Under the pieces are notes generated by a model, which ran no database searches, was not told the DNA's origin, and saw only the letters and a program-made list of their open reading frames with translations. Both the position numbers and the translations under genes were made by a program. From Astropecten irregularis (lineage: Eukaryota > Echinodermata > Asteroidea > Paxillosida > Astropectinidae): DNA of 64,000 nt. The stretch lies in contig OZ020262.1 in the NCBI GenBank assembly GCA_963971285.1, positions 4,218,082-4,282,081 on the forward strand. The letters are read 5' to 3'. Shown in pieces: positions 21,574 through 31,700 of this stretch. How positions within the stretch are numbered: the stretch's first letter is position 1; each line of letters opens with the position of its first letter.

Positions 21574-22833
21574 TTGGATACACGCTTTGGATACAAAATG
21601 GCCCGTAGGAATAAATCGAAGGATATCAGCTGTGTGGGAGACGCAAACGAGACAACCGTTGATATGGACGTCAGAATGGAAACAGCCGACAGTGACACCA
21701 ATGCAAGTGAGACACAAGCGCTGAAGAATCGACTCATGGAATCGGAAAAGCGTGCACAACTCTTGGAGACACGACTCGCCCGTCTTGAATCGAGCAACGG
21801 TGCACAGGAAAAAGGTAGGCCTATGTACGATCCGATTATCAATGTGATTGATGCACAGAACAGTTATCGTGAACACCATATGGAACATGATGACGTGGAA
21901 TTTCCCCACATCCGTCCGAGAAGCGTAAGTCACTATTCGAGGAGACAGGAAGACGCAACGCCACGACCGAAGATGGTTACATTTGATGGAAAGGAAGATT
22001 GGGTGAATTTTGAAATTCCTTTCAAGAGGATCGCATTGCGAGCTAGATGGTCTGATGAAGAGAGCCTTGAGCAGCTGTATCAGTGTATACGCGGTGATGC
22101 AATGCAATTTGTCAGCGGATTAACTAGCATCGTTCAAAACGACTACACCATGCTGATGGCATCATTGAAGAGGCGGTTTGGAGACAGAGCTCTGCCGGAG
22201 ACATATAGGGCTCAGCTACACACACTGAGGCAGAACCCCAAAGAATCTACAGCCGAGTTTGCTGCCAAGATACGCGCCTTTGTTGTGAAAGCTTATCCTG
22301 CAGCACCGGAAGACCTACAGGAGAAGTTGAGCGTTGAGCACTTCCTAAAGGGGCTACCAGACTCACAGACGGGATATGATGTGATGGTGAAACAACCTCG
22401 AGATCTGGATGAAGCCGAGCACATGGTTGCAGTTCATGAAAGCTTCAAGGCAAACTTCAATCGAAAGTCCGTGCGTGCTGTGAGTTCCATTGAAGAGGGG
22501 CAGGAACCGATGGCCGAAGTACGCCGGGTAAGTGATAAACGCCTGGTGACGGAAGAGCGTTTGCAAGTGTTTGGACGAGAGTTGAAGCAAACAATCACTA
22601 CTGATGTGACTGAGAGAGTCACTGCCGTCATCGCTCCTGAGCTCAAAGAAATAAAAACGATGTTGAACACTCAGTCTGGACAACGCCGTAGCTACAGTCG
22701 ACAGAACATCACTTGTCATGCTTGTGGGAAAGTGGGCCACATCAAGCGCTTTTGCACTGAAGGCAAAACCAGCGATCAACAGGAACGACCACCACCTGCG
22801 AATTCGTCGTCCGACAATCATCAGGGAAACTAA
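21574..22833 (+). CDS. gag: Gag polyprotein of the gypsy element
   Basis: The frame encodes 419 residues; a second possible Met at 21598 (MARRNKSK) would give 411. The N-terminal part has a glutamate-rich coiled-coil-like stretch (about residues 48-75). The central part (about 125-280) has the character of retrotransposon Gag capsid domains, including WVNFEIPFKRIALRARW and FLKGLPDSQTGYDV. Near the C-terminus is one CCHC zinc knuckle, CHACGKVGHIKRFC (residues 381-394), which binds the genomic RNA in the particle. The frame ends HQGN-stop, and that stop overlaps the proposed -1 frameshift signal (22824-22830), so Gag is the default product and Gag-Pol the minor one. There are no internal stops, consistent with a recently active copy. 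Confidence 0.95.
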   Translation: MDTRFGYKMARRNKSKDISCVGDANETTVDMDVRMETADSDTNASETQALKNRLMESEKRAQLLETRLARLESSNGAQEKGRPMYDPIINVIDAQNSYREHHMEHDDVEFPHIRPRSVSHYSRRQEDATPRPKMVTFDGKEDWVNFEIPFKRIALRARWSDEESLEQLYQCIRGDAMQFVSGLTSIVQNDYTMLMASLKRRFGDRALPETYRAQLHTLRQNPKESTAEFAAKIRAFVVKAYPAAPEDLQEKLSVEHFLKGLPDSQTGYDVMVKQPRDLDEAEHMVAVHESFKANFNRKSVRAVSSIEEGQEPMAEVRRVSDKRLVTEERLQVFGRELKQTITTDVTERVTAVIAPELKEIKTMLNTQSGQRRSYSRQNITCHACGKVGHIKRFCTEGKTSDQQERPPPANSSSDNHQGN

Positions 22834-22865
22834 GCAGGGCCGAGCCTACCAGCCAGGGTTCGGCC
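22824..22865 (+). promoter_or_regulatory. Putative -1 programmed frameshift signal joining gag to pol
   Basis: In the gag frame the codons CAG GGA AAC TAA contain the heptamer G GGA AAC (22824-22830), a canonical X-XXY-YYZ slippery site with the gag stop immediately after it. Seven bases later, GGCCGAGCC (22838-22846) can pair with GGTTCGGCC (22857-22865) in a 9-bp stem (one G-U pair) around a 10-nt loop. The -1 frame is open from before this point through the whole of pol. Slippery site, spacer and stem all fit known retroelement frameshift signals. That it works is inference. Confidence 0.85.
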
Positions 22866-25800
22866 GGGCAAAGTATTGGAAAACAATGTACTATTGAAAT
22901 CAGACGTGCTGGTGAAGGTGGATATACAATGCTTGCCCCTTTGGAAATATTCGGGAAACAATTTCAAGCTGTTGTAGATACGGGGGCCGAAGTAACAATT
23001 ATATCTGAAAGGATCTACCATGATTTACCTACGGAGCGTCGTCCTGCTCTACAGCAAAGTCCCATTGCCTTGGAGATTGCAGAAGCTGGAAAAAAGATGA
23101 ATGTGGCAGGAGTTGTAAATTTGCACTTGAAGATCGCGGATTATGACTTCGAATGGCCTGTATATGTTGCACCGATACGGGACGACGTATTGCTTGGATG
23201 TGATTTCATACACGCTAATGACATTGGAATACGCACTCGTTATGGTATTCAAGTGGGAGGAGAATGGATCCCGTGTGAACTGGTTGAAGGAAACACACGT
23301 GTTGCACGAGTTCAGGTCAGTGAAAATGTTGTCATACCTGCCCGAAGTGAATTTACCTTGCCATGTAAAGTTGCCGGAAGGGATCATGCTGACACGAGTT
23401 TTTGTGTTGTTGAACCCGTGGAATTCTCCGAGAAATTACCTGTCATGTGTGCCCGATCATTAGTGGACCCAAGTAATGACTTGATACCTGTTCGTGTAGT
23501 AAATTCATCGAATTCACCGATTAAACTGACTAAAAACACTGATGTTGGTGAAATACATCCGGCAGACGCTGTGCAGGAAGTTGCTGCAAACGTATTGGAT
23601 GAAATTGATGCAGCGACGCAGACGAGTTCCATATGCAGGGTACATAAGAAAGATGGTGTTTCCAGTTCCACTTCAGAAACTGAATCTACTAACGGATCAT
23701 TGATGTTACCCGACTATTTGAAGGAACTACACCAACAAGCTTGTGGGAATATAACGCAACCTGAAAACCAGCTGGAACTGGCAAAACTGCTGGAAAAGCA
23801 CAAAGAGGCGTTTGCAAGAAACAAAGAAGATTTGGGAAATTGTACCGCCGTAAAACACAGAATTAACACAGCGGGGGCAGCTCCTATACGCCAGCCAGTG
23901 CGAAGGACACCTCAAGGATTCGAGGGAGAAGAGGAGAAATATCTACAAGACCAACTGAAGGCAGGTGTAGTCAAACCATCGTGTTCAGAGTGGGCGTCGC
24001 CAGTGGTACTTGTTCGCAAAAAGGATGGCACAGTACGTTGGTGTATTGACTATAGGAAACTCAACGATGTAACTATTAAGGACGCTTATCCACTTCCGCG
24101 GATAGATACATGCTTGGATTGCCTGGCTGGTGCAAGATTATTCTCAACACTTGACTTGCAGAGTGGATATTGGCAGATTGCGATGGATGACAAGGATCAA
24201 GCGAAAACGGCGTTCATCACAAGATATGGATTATTCGAATACACCAATATGCCGTTTGGACTCTGCAATGCACCGAGTACTTTTCAACGCTGCATGGAAC
24301 TGCTACTGTCGGGCCTGCAATGGAAAACCTTGCTCATTTACCTCGACGATGTAATCGTTCACAGCGCGACGTTTGAGGAACACATGGATAGGCTGGGAGA
24401 TGTACTGTCACGACTGGAGAGGGCTGGACTGAAACTCAAGCCAAGTAAGTGTCACCTGATGCAAAGTGAAGTTCTATTCCTTGGACATGTGGTAGGACAG
24501 GATGGAGTTCGGACCAACCCTAAACTTGTGCAAACTGTGTCAAACTGGAAAAGACCTACAGATCCCCGTCAAGTACAACAGTTTCTTGGATTGTGTAACT
24601 ACTACCGACGATTTGTACCTCATTTTGGAAACATAGCTCATCCACTCTATCAGCTGACTGAGAAGGGAGTGAGATTTGAGTGGACAGATGAATGTGAAGC
24701 GGCATTTCATCAGCTGAAAGTGTCTCTAACCAATTCACAGGTGCTTGCCTATCCCCGACCAGGCGGAAAATACATCATAGACACTGATGCTTCGAACATT
24801 GGAATTGGTGCTGTGTTATCCCAAGAGCAAGACGGTGAAGAACGAGTTATTGCATACGCCAGTAAGCGATTGGATAAACGACAAAGACGATACTGTGTGA
24901 CGCGGCGCGAGCTGTTGGCCTGTGTAACTTTCATACAGCAGTTTCGTCACTACTTACTTGGACAGGCATTTGACCTACGAACGGACCATAACTCATTGAG
25001 ATGGCTGTTCAGTTTTAAGGAACCTCAGGATCAGCTAGCCCGATGGCTGGAGGTGCTAGCTCAGTATCGGTTCCGTATACTTCACCGACCAGGTGTGAAA
25101 CATGGAAATGCAGACGCACTCTCAAGGAAGTACTGTGAGCCACTACAATGTGATTGCTTCGTCGGCGGATGCCAAGTGTACGCTCTACCATGTGGTGGCT
25201 GCAAATATTGCCAAAGACAACATGAGGCGTGGAACGAGTTCCAGACGGAGACTGATGACGTTATTCCTTTGGCAATGAGACGAGTCACAAGTCCAGACAT
25301 CAAGTCGGTGGACAATGATGTGAATCAGATGTGTACCCCGACAGAAGGAGGAAGAACCCTCTATTCAAGACTGTTGCTGACCATAATGATGATATTCGAA
25401 TTCATTGTGAGCTGGTGTAAATCTACAAGGATCAAACACGAGTGCCAAACCAATGAAACTGTCTCGATGTGGAATAGAAGACTGACATCTACAACATGGA
25501 TAAAGAATTATCTGCCCAGTGAATTTGCCAAGTTACAGAAGAGCGACGCAGTACTCGGGAAGTTGCACCGCTGGAAGGACAACGGTGGACGCCCGGTGAG
25601 GGATACTGCTGCAGCGTTTTCTCCAGAGGTGAGAAGATACTGGCTGAATTGGGAGCTGCTGGAACGACACCAGGGGGTGCTGTACAAGCGCTGGATCTCA
25701 TCGAAAGGTGAGCCGGATAGATTACAGCTGCTGATCCCCAAAGCACTTCTTAAAGAAGTCCTGAACGAGTGCCACAATTCCATCACAGCTGCCCATATGG

Positions 25801-26963
25801 GGGTCGCTAAGACTACGGCAAAAGTGAAACAGAGGTACTACTGGTACCGGATGCAGGCGGATATTAAAGAATACATTCGAAGTTGTAGTGTCTGTGGAGC
25901 CAAGAAAATGAACCACAGGAAACCAAGGGCATCACTTCAAGACTACAGAGTGGGAGCACCCTTAGACCGTGTTTCATTGGATGTAATGGGCCCGTTTCCA
26001 CGGTCCGACCGAGACAACCAGTATGTGCTTGTGATCGGAGACAATTTCACGAGATGGATGGAAGCATATCCCATCCCAAACCAACAGGCAGAAACAATAG
26101 CAAAGCGACTGGTGCATGACTTTATCAGTCGATATGGATCCCCACTGGAAATACACAGCGATCAAGGTCGTAGCTTTGAGAGTGAGCTCTTCAAGGAAAC
26201 GTGCCGTCTGTTGGATGTCGCCAAAACAAGAACTTCCCCGTACCACCCGTCTTCGAATGGAATTATTGAGAGGTTCAACGCAACTCTCGTCGCCATGATC
26301 AGGAGTTATGTGGATGAAAACCAGAAGAACTGGGACGAGCATATTCCCTTGTTGACTGCAGCATACCGGAGCACAGTTCACCCTGCAACTGGATTTACCC
26401 CCAACATGCTGATGCTAGGAAGAGAGGTGAATCTTCCAATCGACGTGTTGTATCCCAAGCCAGCGAGTGAGGAGAGTGATGTAACCACGACGGACTACGT
26501 GACGGAACTACGACACCGAATGGAGAATTGTCATGCCCTAACTAGGAAACACTTAGGTCAATACGCGGAACGTCAAAAACGAAATTATGATACGCGTTTG
26601 GTGGAACGAAACTACAACCCCGGTGATCTAGTGTATTTCCTAGACACAAACAGACACAAAGGGAAAAGCCCTAAGCTACAGATTCCCTGGAAAGGACCCT
26701 GTGTGGTGACGTCGCGTATGACTGACTGTATATACAAGATAAGGTGCAAGAAGGGCGAGAAGGTTCTACACCATGATAGACTCCGGCCCTATACGGCAAG
26801 CCAGCTTCCTAAGTGGGTCACGAAACAGCGGAACATGATGACTAGTCCCCGTGGACCAGTCGACTCCACACAAATTGCCAGTGACGTTCTGTTTGCGACG
26901 GAAGACAGTGTTGGTGGACCGGTCACCCGTTCTCGGACTCGTGCGCTAGAGACATTGAATTAA
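22830..26963 (+). CDS. pol: Pol polyprotein (protease, reverse transcriptase, RNase H, integrase)
   Basis: The frame is -1 relative to gag and open from the frameshift site; the first Met is at 22929 (1344 residues from there, used for numbering). Protease has VVDTGAEVTI (Asp17). Reverse transcriptase shows TLDLQSGYWQIAM, PFGLCNAPSTFQRCM and the catalytic YLDD (471-474). RNase H starts at DTDASNIGIGAVLS (618 on) and continues to TDHNSLRWL. A Cys-rich linker (about 735-765) and a hydrophobic patch (LLLTIMMIFEFIV) precede integrase. Integrase has an HHCC zinc domain (His949 to Cys986/Cys989) and the core triad Asp1018, Asp1078, Glu1114 (D,D35E spacing), followed by a GPY/F-type module (IPWKGPCVV). 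The C-terminal tail ends in RSRTRALETLN with no chromodomain. All catalytic residues are intact. A Met start at 22929 is possible, but fusion by frameshift better explains the open upstream frame. Confidence 0.95.
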   Translation, partial: LSRAEPTSQGSAGQSIGKQCTIEIRRAGEGGYTMLAPLEIFGKQFQAVVDTGAEVTIISERIYHDLPTERRPALQQSPIALEIAEAGKKMNVAGVVNLHLKIADYDFEWPVYVAPIRDDVLLGCDFIHANDIGIRTRYGIQVGGEWIPCELVEGNTRVARVQVSENVVIPARSEFTLPCKVAGRDHADTSFCVVEPVEFSEKLPVMCARSLVDPSNDLIPVRVVNSSNSPIKLTKNTDVGEIHPADAVQEVAANVLDEIDAATQTSSICRVHKKDGVSSSTSETESTNGSLMLPDYLKELHQQACGNITQPENQLELAKLLEKHKEAFARNKEDLGNCTAVKHRINTAGAAPIRQPVRRTPQGFEGEEEKYLQDQLKAGVVKPSCSEWASPVVLVRKKDGTVRWCIDYRKLNDVTIKDAYPLPRIDTCLDCLAGARLFSTLDLQSGYWQIAMDDKDQAKTAFITRYGLFEYTNMPFGLCNAPSTFQRCMELLLSGLQWKTLLIYLDDVIVHSATFEEHMDRLGDVLSRLERAGLKLKPSKCHLMQSEVLFLGHVVGQDGVRTNPKLVQTVSNWKRPTDPRQVQQFLGLCNYYRRFVPHFGNIAHPLYQLTEKGVRFEWTDECEAAFHQLKVSLTNSQVLAYPRPGGKYIIDTDASNIGIGAVLSQEQDGEERVIAYASKRLDKRQRRYCVTRRELLACVTFIQQFRHYLLGQAFDLRTDHNSLRWLFSFKEPQDQLARWLEVLAQYRFRILHRPGVKHGNADALSRKYCEPLQCDCFVGGCQVYALPCGGCKYCQRQHEAWNEFQTETDDVIPLAMRRVTSPDIKSVDNDVNQMCTPTEGGRTLYSRLLLTIMMIFEFIVSWCKSTRIKHECQTNETVSMWNRRLTSTTWIKNYLPSEFAKLQKSDAVLGKLHRWKDNGGRPVRDTAAAFSPEVRRYWLNWELLERHQGVLYKRWISSKGEPDRLQLLIPKALLKEVLNECHNSITAAHMGVAKTTAKVKQRYYWYRMQADIKEYIRSCSVCGAKKMNHRKPRASLQDYRVGAPLDRVSLDVMGPFPRSDRDNQYVLVIGDNFTRWMEAYPIPNQQAETIAKRLVHDFISRYGSPLEIHSDQGRSFESELFKETCRLLDVAKTRTSPYHPSSNGIIERFNATLVAMIRSYVDENQKNWDEHIPLLTAAYRSTVHPATGFTPNMLMLGREVNLPIDVLYPKPASEESDVTTTDYVTELRHRMENCHALTRKHLGQYAERQKRNYDTRLVERNYNPGDLVYFLDTNRHKGKSPKLQIPWKGPCVVTSRMTDCIYKIRCKKGEKVLHHDRLRPYTASQLPKWVTKQRNMMTSPRGPVDSTQIASDVLFATEDSVGGPVTRSRTRALETLN

Positions 26964-28037
26964 CTGACCCAGTAACTGCATTCCATAGGCAACGAGGAGC
27001 CGCAGAGACATGGAATCACAGTAAGCAGAAACATTTAGCCACTTTTCATATACATCCAACCAATTTCAAAGCTTGTTGAAATTAATCTCGTGTAAAACAA
27101 TGTCATGCCATTTGCATGAAATGTAGTGAGGCTATAGTATAAGTTGTGTTGCTTTAGAACTTGTGAATTTTGTAAACGATTCATCTGTGACAAGTCAATC
27201 CCTGCGATTTAATACCTAGAGAAAACCGATTTTGCAGTGTTGATACAGTTACCCAAAGATGTTTTATGATGTTTGGAATTGGAGGGGGAGAGAAAAGGCT
27301 GATGTCGACGCAATGAATTAAATTGTATTTAAATTGATAAATTGTAATTTGAATATTGTATATTGTCAGCCCTTTGCCAACAACCGGTTATTTACTGACT
27401 GTTGTCGACTAAAGATGGATTATTGATGAACAGCATTCGCTAATATCGATATTCCCTGTTGAATATCTGTTTTCAGCCTTTGAATTTTAATGAGCACGTG
27501 GTTTGGATGAATTGTCATCACAGTGAAAGAACCTGACAATTTAGGTCATTGTTATTGATTTTGCGATATATATGTAACTGAATGTGTATTGTTGTACATG
27601 CAGTAGTTATAATTATTGAAGACAGCTTACGTCATGCTATATGTAACCTTTGACTACATAAACGTGTATATAGTAACTTTTGGATGTTTTTGATCATTAC
27701 TGCTTTTAGCATTGCTCACACAAGTCATGCTGTGCTTAATGTGCACAATGTTGTAAGAAATTGTTATTGTGTATTGTCACGATTGATGGAAGGTTTACTG
27801 CTATTTTGGTTTTATTATACTATGAGTAAATTATATGAGTTTGAATTTGGCGAACTGGTTTTTCAGTGACTAAAACAGATTGAGAGAAAATGTCTCAATT
27901 ATTCCTGCTGACTTGCATTGTTAATCTGACATAAGTTCATTTAAGATGTTTTCTATGTTTTGTTAATTGACTGCAATTTTTAATTAATGTTGTTTACCTC
28001 TTCCACTAAGTACCGGTAGGCCACGCTCTTACGAAGT
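26964..28037 (+). other. Noncoding 3' region of the gypsy element
   Basis: This stretch of 1.07 kb between the pol stop and the polypurine tract has no open frame above 61 codons and no env-like signal peptide or transmembrane pattern. It is A/T-rich with no tandem repeats. It may hold packaging or transport signals, but none can be recognised by eye. Confidence 0.7.
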
Positions 28038-28046
28038 GGGGGAGAG
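28038..28046 (+). other. Polypurine tract of the gypsy element
   Basis: GGGGGAGAG lies directly before the 3' LTR, where plus-strand DNA synthesis is primed in LTR retrotransposons. The tract is preceded by ACGAAGT, which adds four more purines broken by one T. Confidence 0.85.
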
Positions 28047-28506
28047 TGTTGTGATTTTACATGATTGCATTGTTGTATTAATTAATTATCCTAAAGCCCG
28101 CCGAGCGCTCATGCCGCCGCTAGCTGCACGCAAGCTACACTTGACCATGATTGTATATTGCCGCTGCGTGCAGAGAAGCGTTCGCTGCGCGAGCTGCGCT
28201 AGCGCCCTCTTGCGATGCCGCGCGTGTAATTGCTTTGCCGCGCCACACGCGCGCTGCGCTGCTCATGTCTTATGTTTCCTCCTTTATATTTGTTGTGATA
28301 ATGTTTTGTTCTTTATTCGATGTTCTTGATATACAAATGTGTAATGATTTAGAATGTTGACAGTTTGATAGTTGGACAGCTTGGCTGAAGTTGCGGTCAG
28401 GTAATTTTGGTCTGCCAAATAAATAAGTGATTACTGTTGTTGATGCAAAATATCGTGTCAGTTTTCATTCTTTAATTGCCTCCTCCCGACGGCCGAATTC
28501 ACCACA
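28047..28506 (+). repeat. 3' LTR of the gypsy element
   Basis: This is a second 460-bp copy with the same sequence as 20957-21416 throughout, by eye. It directly follows the polypurine tract GGGGGAGAG and is followed by the target duplication ATAT. Equal length and absence of visible differences indicate little time since insertion. Confidence 0.95.
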
Positions 28507-28700
28507 ATATCTTGCCCAATAAAACAAACTACAGTTAAACATTTCATTTGATGTTCATGGTCAGTCAACAACAGCAAAAGAACAATCACAAGCGATACAA
28601 AACACATGGAAATTTGGGTGTTAACCCTGTTTTTATTAAGACTGAAATGTCATGCTTAGCAAATTTGTGTGCTAAGCAGCGCCGTGAAATTGGCCCCTGA
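28507..28700. mobile_element. CAGGGGCC-family MITE, right part, split by gypsy insertion
   Basis: It continues the element interrupted at 20956. The interior CACATGGAAATTTGGG, GAAATGTCATGCTTAGCA and the terminal GCTAAGCAG...GAAATTGGCCCCTG match the copies at 35284 and 38543 in inverted orientation. Confidence 0.82.
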
Positions 28701-31700
28701 TCTTCATGGCACGCCAAGTGAAGACAGGACTCCTGCTTGGACATGATCAAGAAACTTCAACCTCACCAGCTCCCTGCAGGAAACTGCCTTAAACCTGTTC
28801 TGTATTATCGCTGCGGATACCTGCTTACTACTAGTACATCCTGTTGCAATTACACTATTAACCAGCGTTGCAGTTTGCATACACGCACCTGCAGTACTGC
28901 ACGTCCACCAAACGACACTACAACAAGAATATCGTCCGTTTAGATCAATTTAGCAGGAACCTCGGTTAGTATCCTAGCTGGCCAGCTTTAGATAAGAACT
29001 GGACCGGTGGACCCATCTACCTTCGTTTTCAAACACTGCATCATTTGTCATGTTTGTAATTGGTTCATCTACTTGAATTCAGAATCACTGAAGAAAGTCA
29101 TTAATTATTACTTGGAGCCAGGCATGGACCTGCTGACCTGCTAGTAAAAGATGTGGCCTTCACTAGGCCTACATCAGGTTCTTTGTCGAAATCAATTTCT
29201 TGTATGTATATCTGTACATTCCTTATAAAGTAGTCATTTCTGTATCAATTAGGTCTACATATACTAGCAATCATTCTGAAACTGACTTATCAGGTTTTTA
29301 AGTACCGTATGAATTTTGAGCCAACAATGTGCAGTATCCTTGCATGACACACTCTTTGGACTTGGACCACAGTGAGCTAGCTCCATCAAGCTTTAAGGCC
29401 CCAAATGTTCCCAATTGGTTCCACCAAAACTTATTTTGGCATATTTGGGCTGGTTAGGCTTAAAAAGGAACAGATTCTAAACTGAACCATTAACACTGAA
29501 ATCAATAAAAAGCTCTTCTGATTTACCAATATAAAGCCAATGGGTAAAGATTGTCCATGCCTACATGTACATAGTCATGAGGCCCCATGCTGCCAGCATG
29601 CATGACATACATGTATAACATGCATCTGTCATGAACGCATGATATCATCAAATCAGAAACACATGTGTACATAAATAGCCCAAACATAAATATATACATT
29701 TATCTGATTCCATGATCATTAGGAAATCTTAAAGCTGAATTGCAAAAAAGGTTAATATGATGATTGCTATAAATCAGTGAACATGCTTTCGTGATGATCT
29801 CTTGATGTTCTTGTTGGGTCTGGTGATGGATATGGTAGGCCCAGGCAAAGTCAAGTTTCTTGGCAATGTTTGGGGGGCTGGGTTTCTGTTTCCCTCGGTC
29901 AGGTTTTGGGTATCTTTTTGCTTATGGTAATTAAATCATTAGATCTGATCATGTTGACCTATGAAGGGAAGGCAGCATCTCTCATCCTAGTCCGAGTATC
30001 ACCCGTTCTACTCCGTGCCACTGCGTACGAACGCCTGATACATGCGTGCATGCAAATTTTATGCAACGCGGCACATCAGCCAATCAGGTCTGTTTTTAGA
30101 ATATTTTCTATGAGCAACATGGAGCAAAATCCTGAGCCAGACCTCAAGCCAAGGTGTTGAAGGGGGCTACAGATTGCAGCTTTTCCATGTACTTGTATTT
30201 TACATGACATGAGATACTTTAGATTGGCGTGAACGTGGACCTCGTTCACGTCGACCACAACGTCATGCTGAACGTCAAAACTCAAAACCATTCTTTGTGC
30301 GTCCTCGACTCACTGGGACAACTTTGGTGACGATGTGACGCATGCGTAAAGACTCGGCATGATGCAATCACGTACATGTATCAACTGGTCGACGTAGTCA
30401 ACGTGAAAATCTAAAGCTCCCTAATATCAAAGTATGGGAACTTGGGCAGACTGTGTACAAACCACAACATGCCCATGCACTACAACCAGACAACTCAAGT
30501 GTATACATTAAAGATATTTTTAGTACTAGGGCCAGGCCACATGGGGCAGCTTTCACAGGCAACTTGGAGGCAATAACATGTGTGGTATGCTAGTGGGTCA
30601 GGGTTCAGGAAGAATCCTCGCCAAGATACCATGATGGGGCAAGGTCAGGAATACAAAATCTGCTCTGCACCTTCAAAAGTCAGTAAAGGCAAAGGCAGTA
30701 CATTCATGACATTTCGCATGGAATCTTGAGGGAGGCCAAGACAACATTGGTATTGCTATACCAGAAATACGGTATGGGACTGATTTGTACACTGACATTT
30801 GTGTACATGTTCCAACAGATGCGCGGACAATGACACCGTTCAGCTCTTCCTAATCCAGGGGAAGTCTGAGGGTAAAGCCGCGACATTTCCTGGTCTAATT
30901 CCTGGCTGTGTTTTTCATTTTGTTCTCTACAATGTACTTCACAAAATGTGAACAACTCTGTAATTAGGCCAGATTACCTTCCAGCCTAATGCCGGCACAT
31001 TCAGGAACAGATAAGCCAAGATCTAAGAGGGGCCGGGAAATCTGACAAGATCGCCGGGACAAAAATATCAGGGGTAGTTGCTTCTAAACAGGATGTCGCT
31101 GCTTCTAGAAAGTAGCATCACCCGGAGGCCACGTCTGACAGCTCTTAGGGTGCGGGAGGGATATTTTGGAACGGATGAAGGAGTCTGATAGAGACAGTGG
31201 GCTCTTTCAGGAGGAGGAAACAGGCTCTGGGTGGAGGGCAGGTGCAGTTTAGGAACATGGCAATTAGCTGGGAGGGGCAGGTGGAACTGGTGGGCGAGGA
31301 GGAGGTGGAGGAGGGAGGAAGCTCGGTCTAGGTGAAGGTTGGCAGTTGTTGTCTTGGCGGATGTACATGTGCCTAAAGCTGATGATGGACTCTACGAACA
31401 GGTTCAATCAGCTCCTTGTAACATCAAGTGCCTGCACAGGGCAGAACCCTCATTCTTGAAAGAGGTCAGAGGAAGTTTTCTCACAGCAAAGGGCACTTCT
31501 CAAACAAACAATAAAACACCAACTGGAACACTTCAAATGGGTGCAAAGGTAAGACCAGGGCATTTACACATGTAGGCACGTGGCCCTCCTTGCCAAAGTG
31601 AAGTTCCTACCTTGCAAGTGACAGGCAACCTTTACCATGCCAACACGATCCAAAAGTAGGCACATTGCGGTCCCCTAGGAATGCACATGGAAGTGCAGCA

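Larger units (their letters stand above)
20957..28506 (+). mobile_element. Ty3/gypsy LTR retrotransposon, structurally complete
   Basis: This 7.55-kb element is bounded by two 460-bp LTRs that look identical base for base and flanked by the 4-bp target duplication ATAT (20953-20956 and 28507-28510). The order is LTR, tRNA-Leu primer site, gag, -1 frame pol (protease, reverse transcriptase, RNase H, integrase), noncoding tail, polypurine tract, LTR. Integrase after RNase H places it in Ty3/gypsy (Metaviridae) rather than copia. No env-like frame follows pol: 26964-28037 has no open frame longer than 61 codons. Identical LTRs and open frames imply a recent insertion. It lies antisense to the host gene inside the 30-kb intron and is nested within an older CAGGGGCC-family element. 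Confidence 0.97.

Noticed and set aside
26964-28037. Possible env gene after pol in the gypsy element
   Set aside because: The longest frame is 61 codons and none shows a signal peptide, furin-like site or transmembrane pattern.
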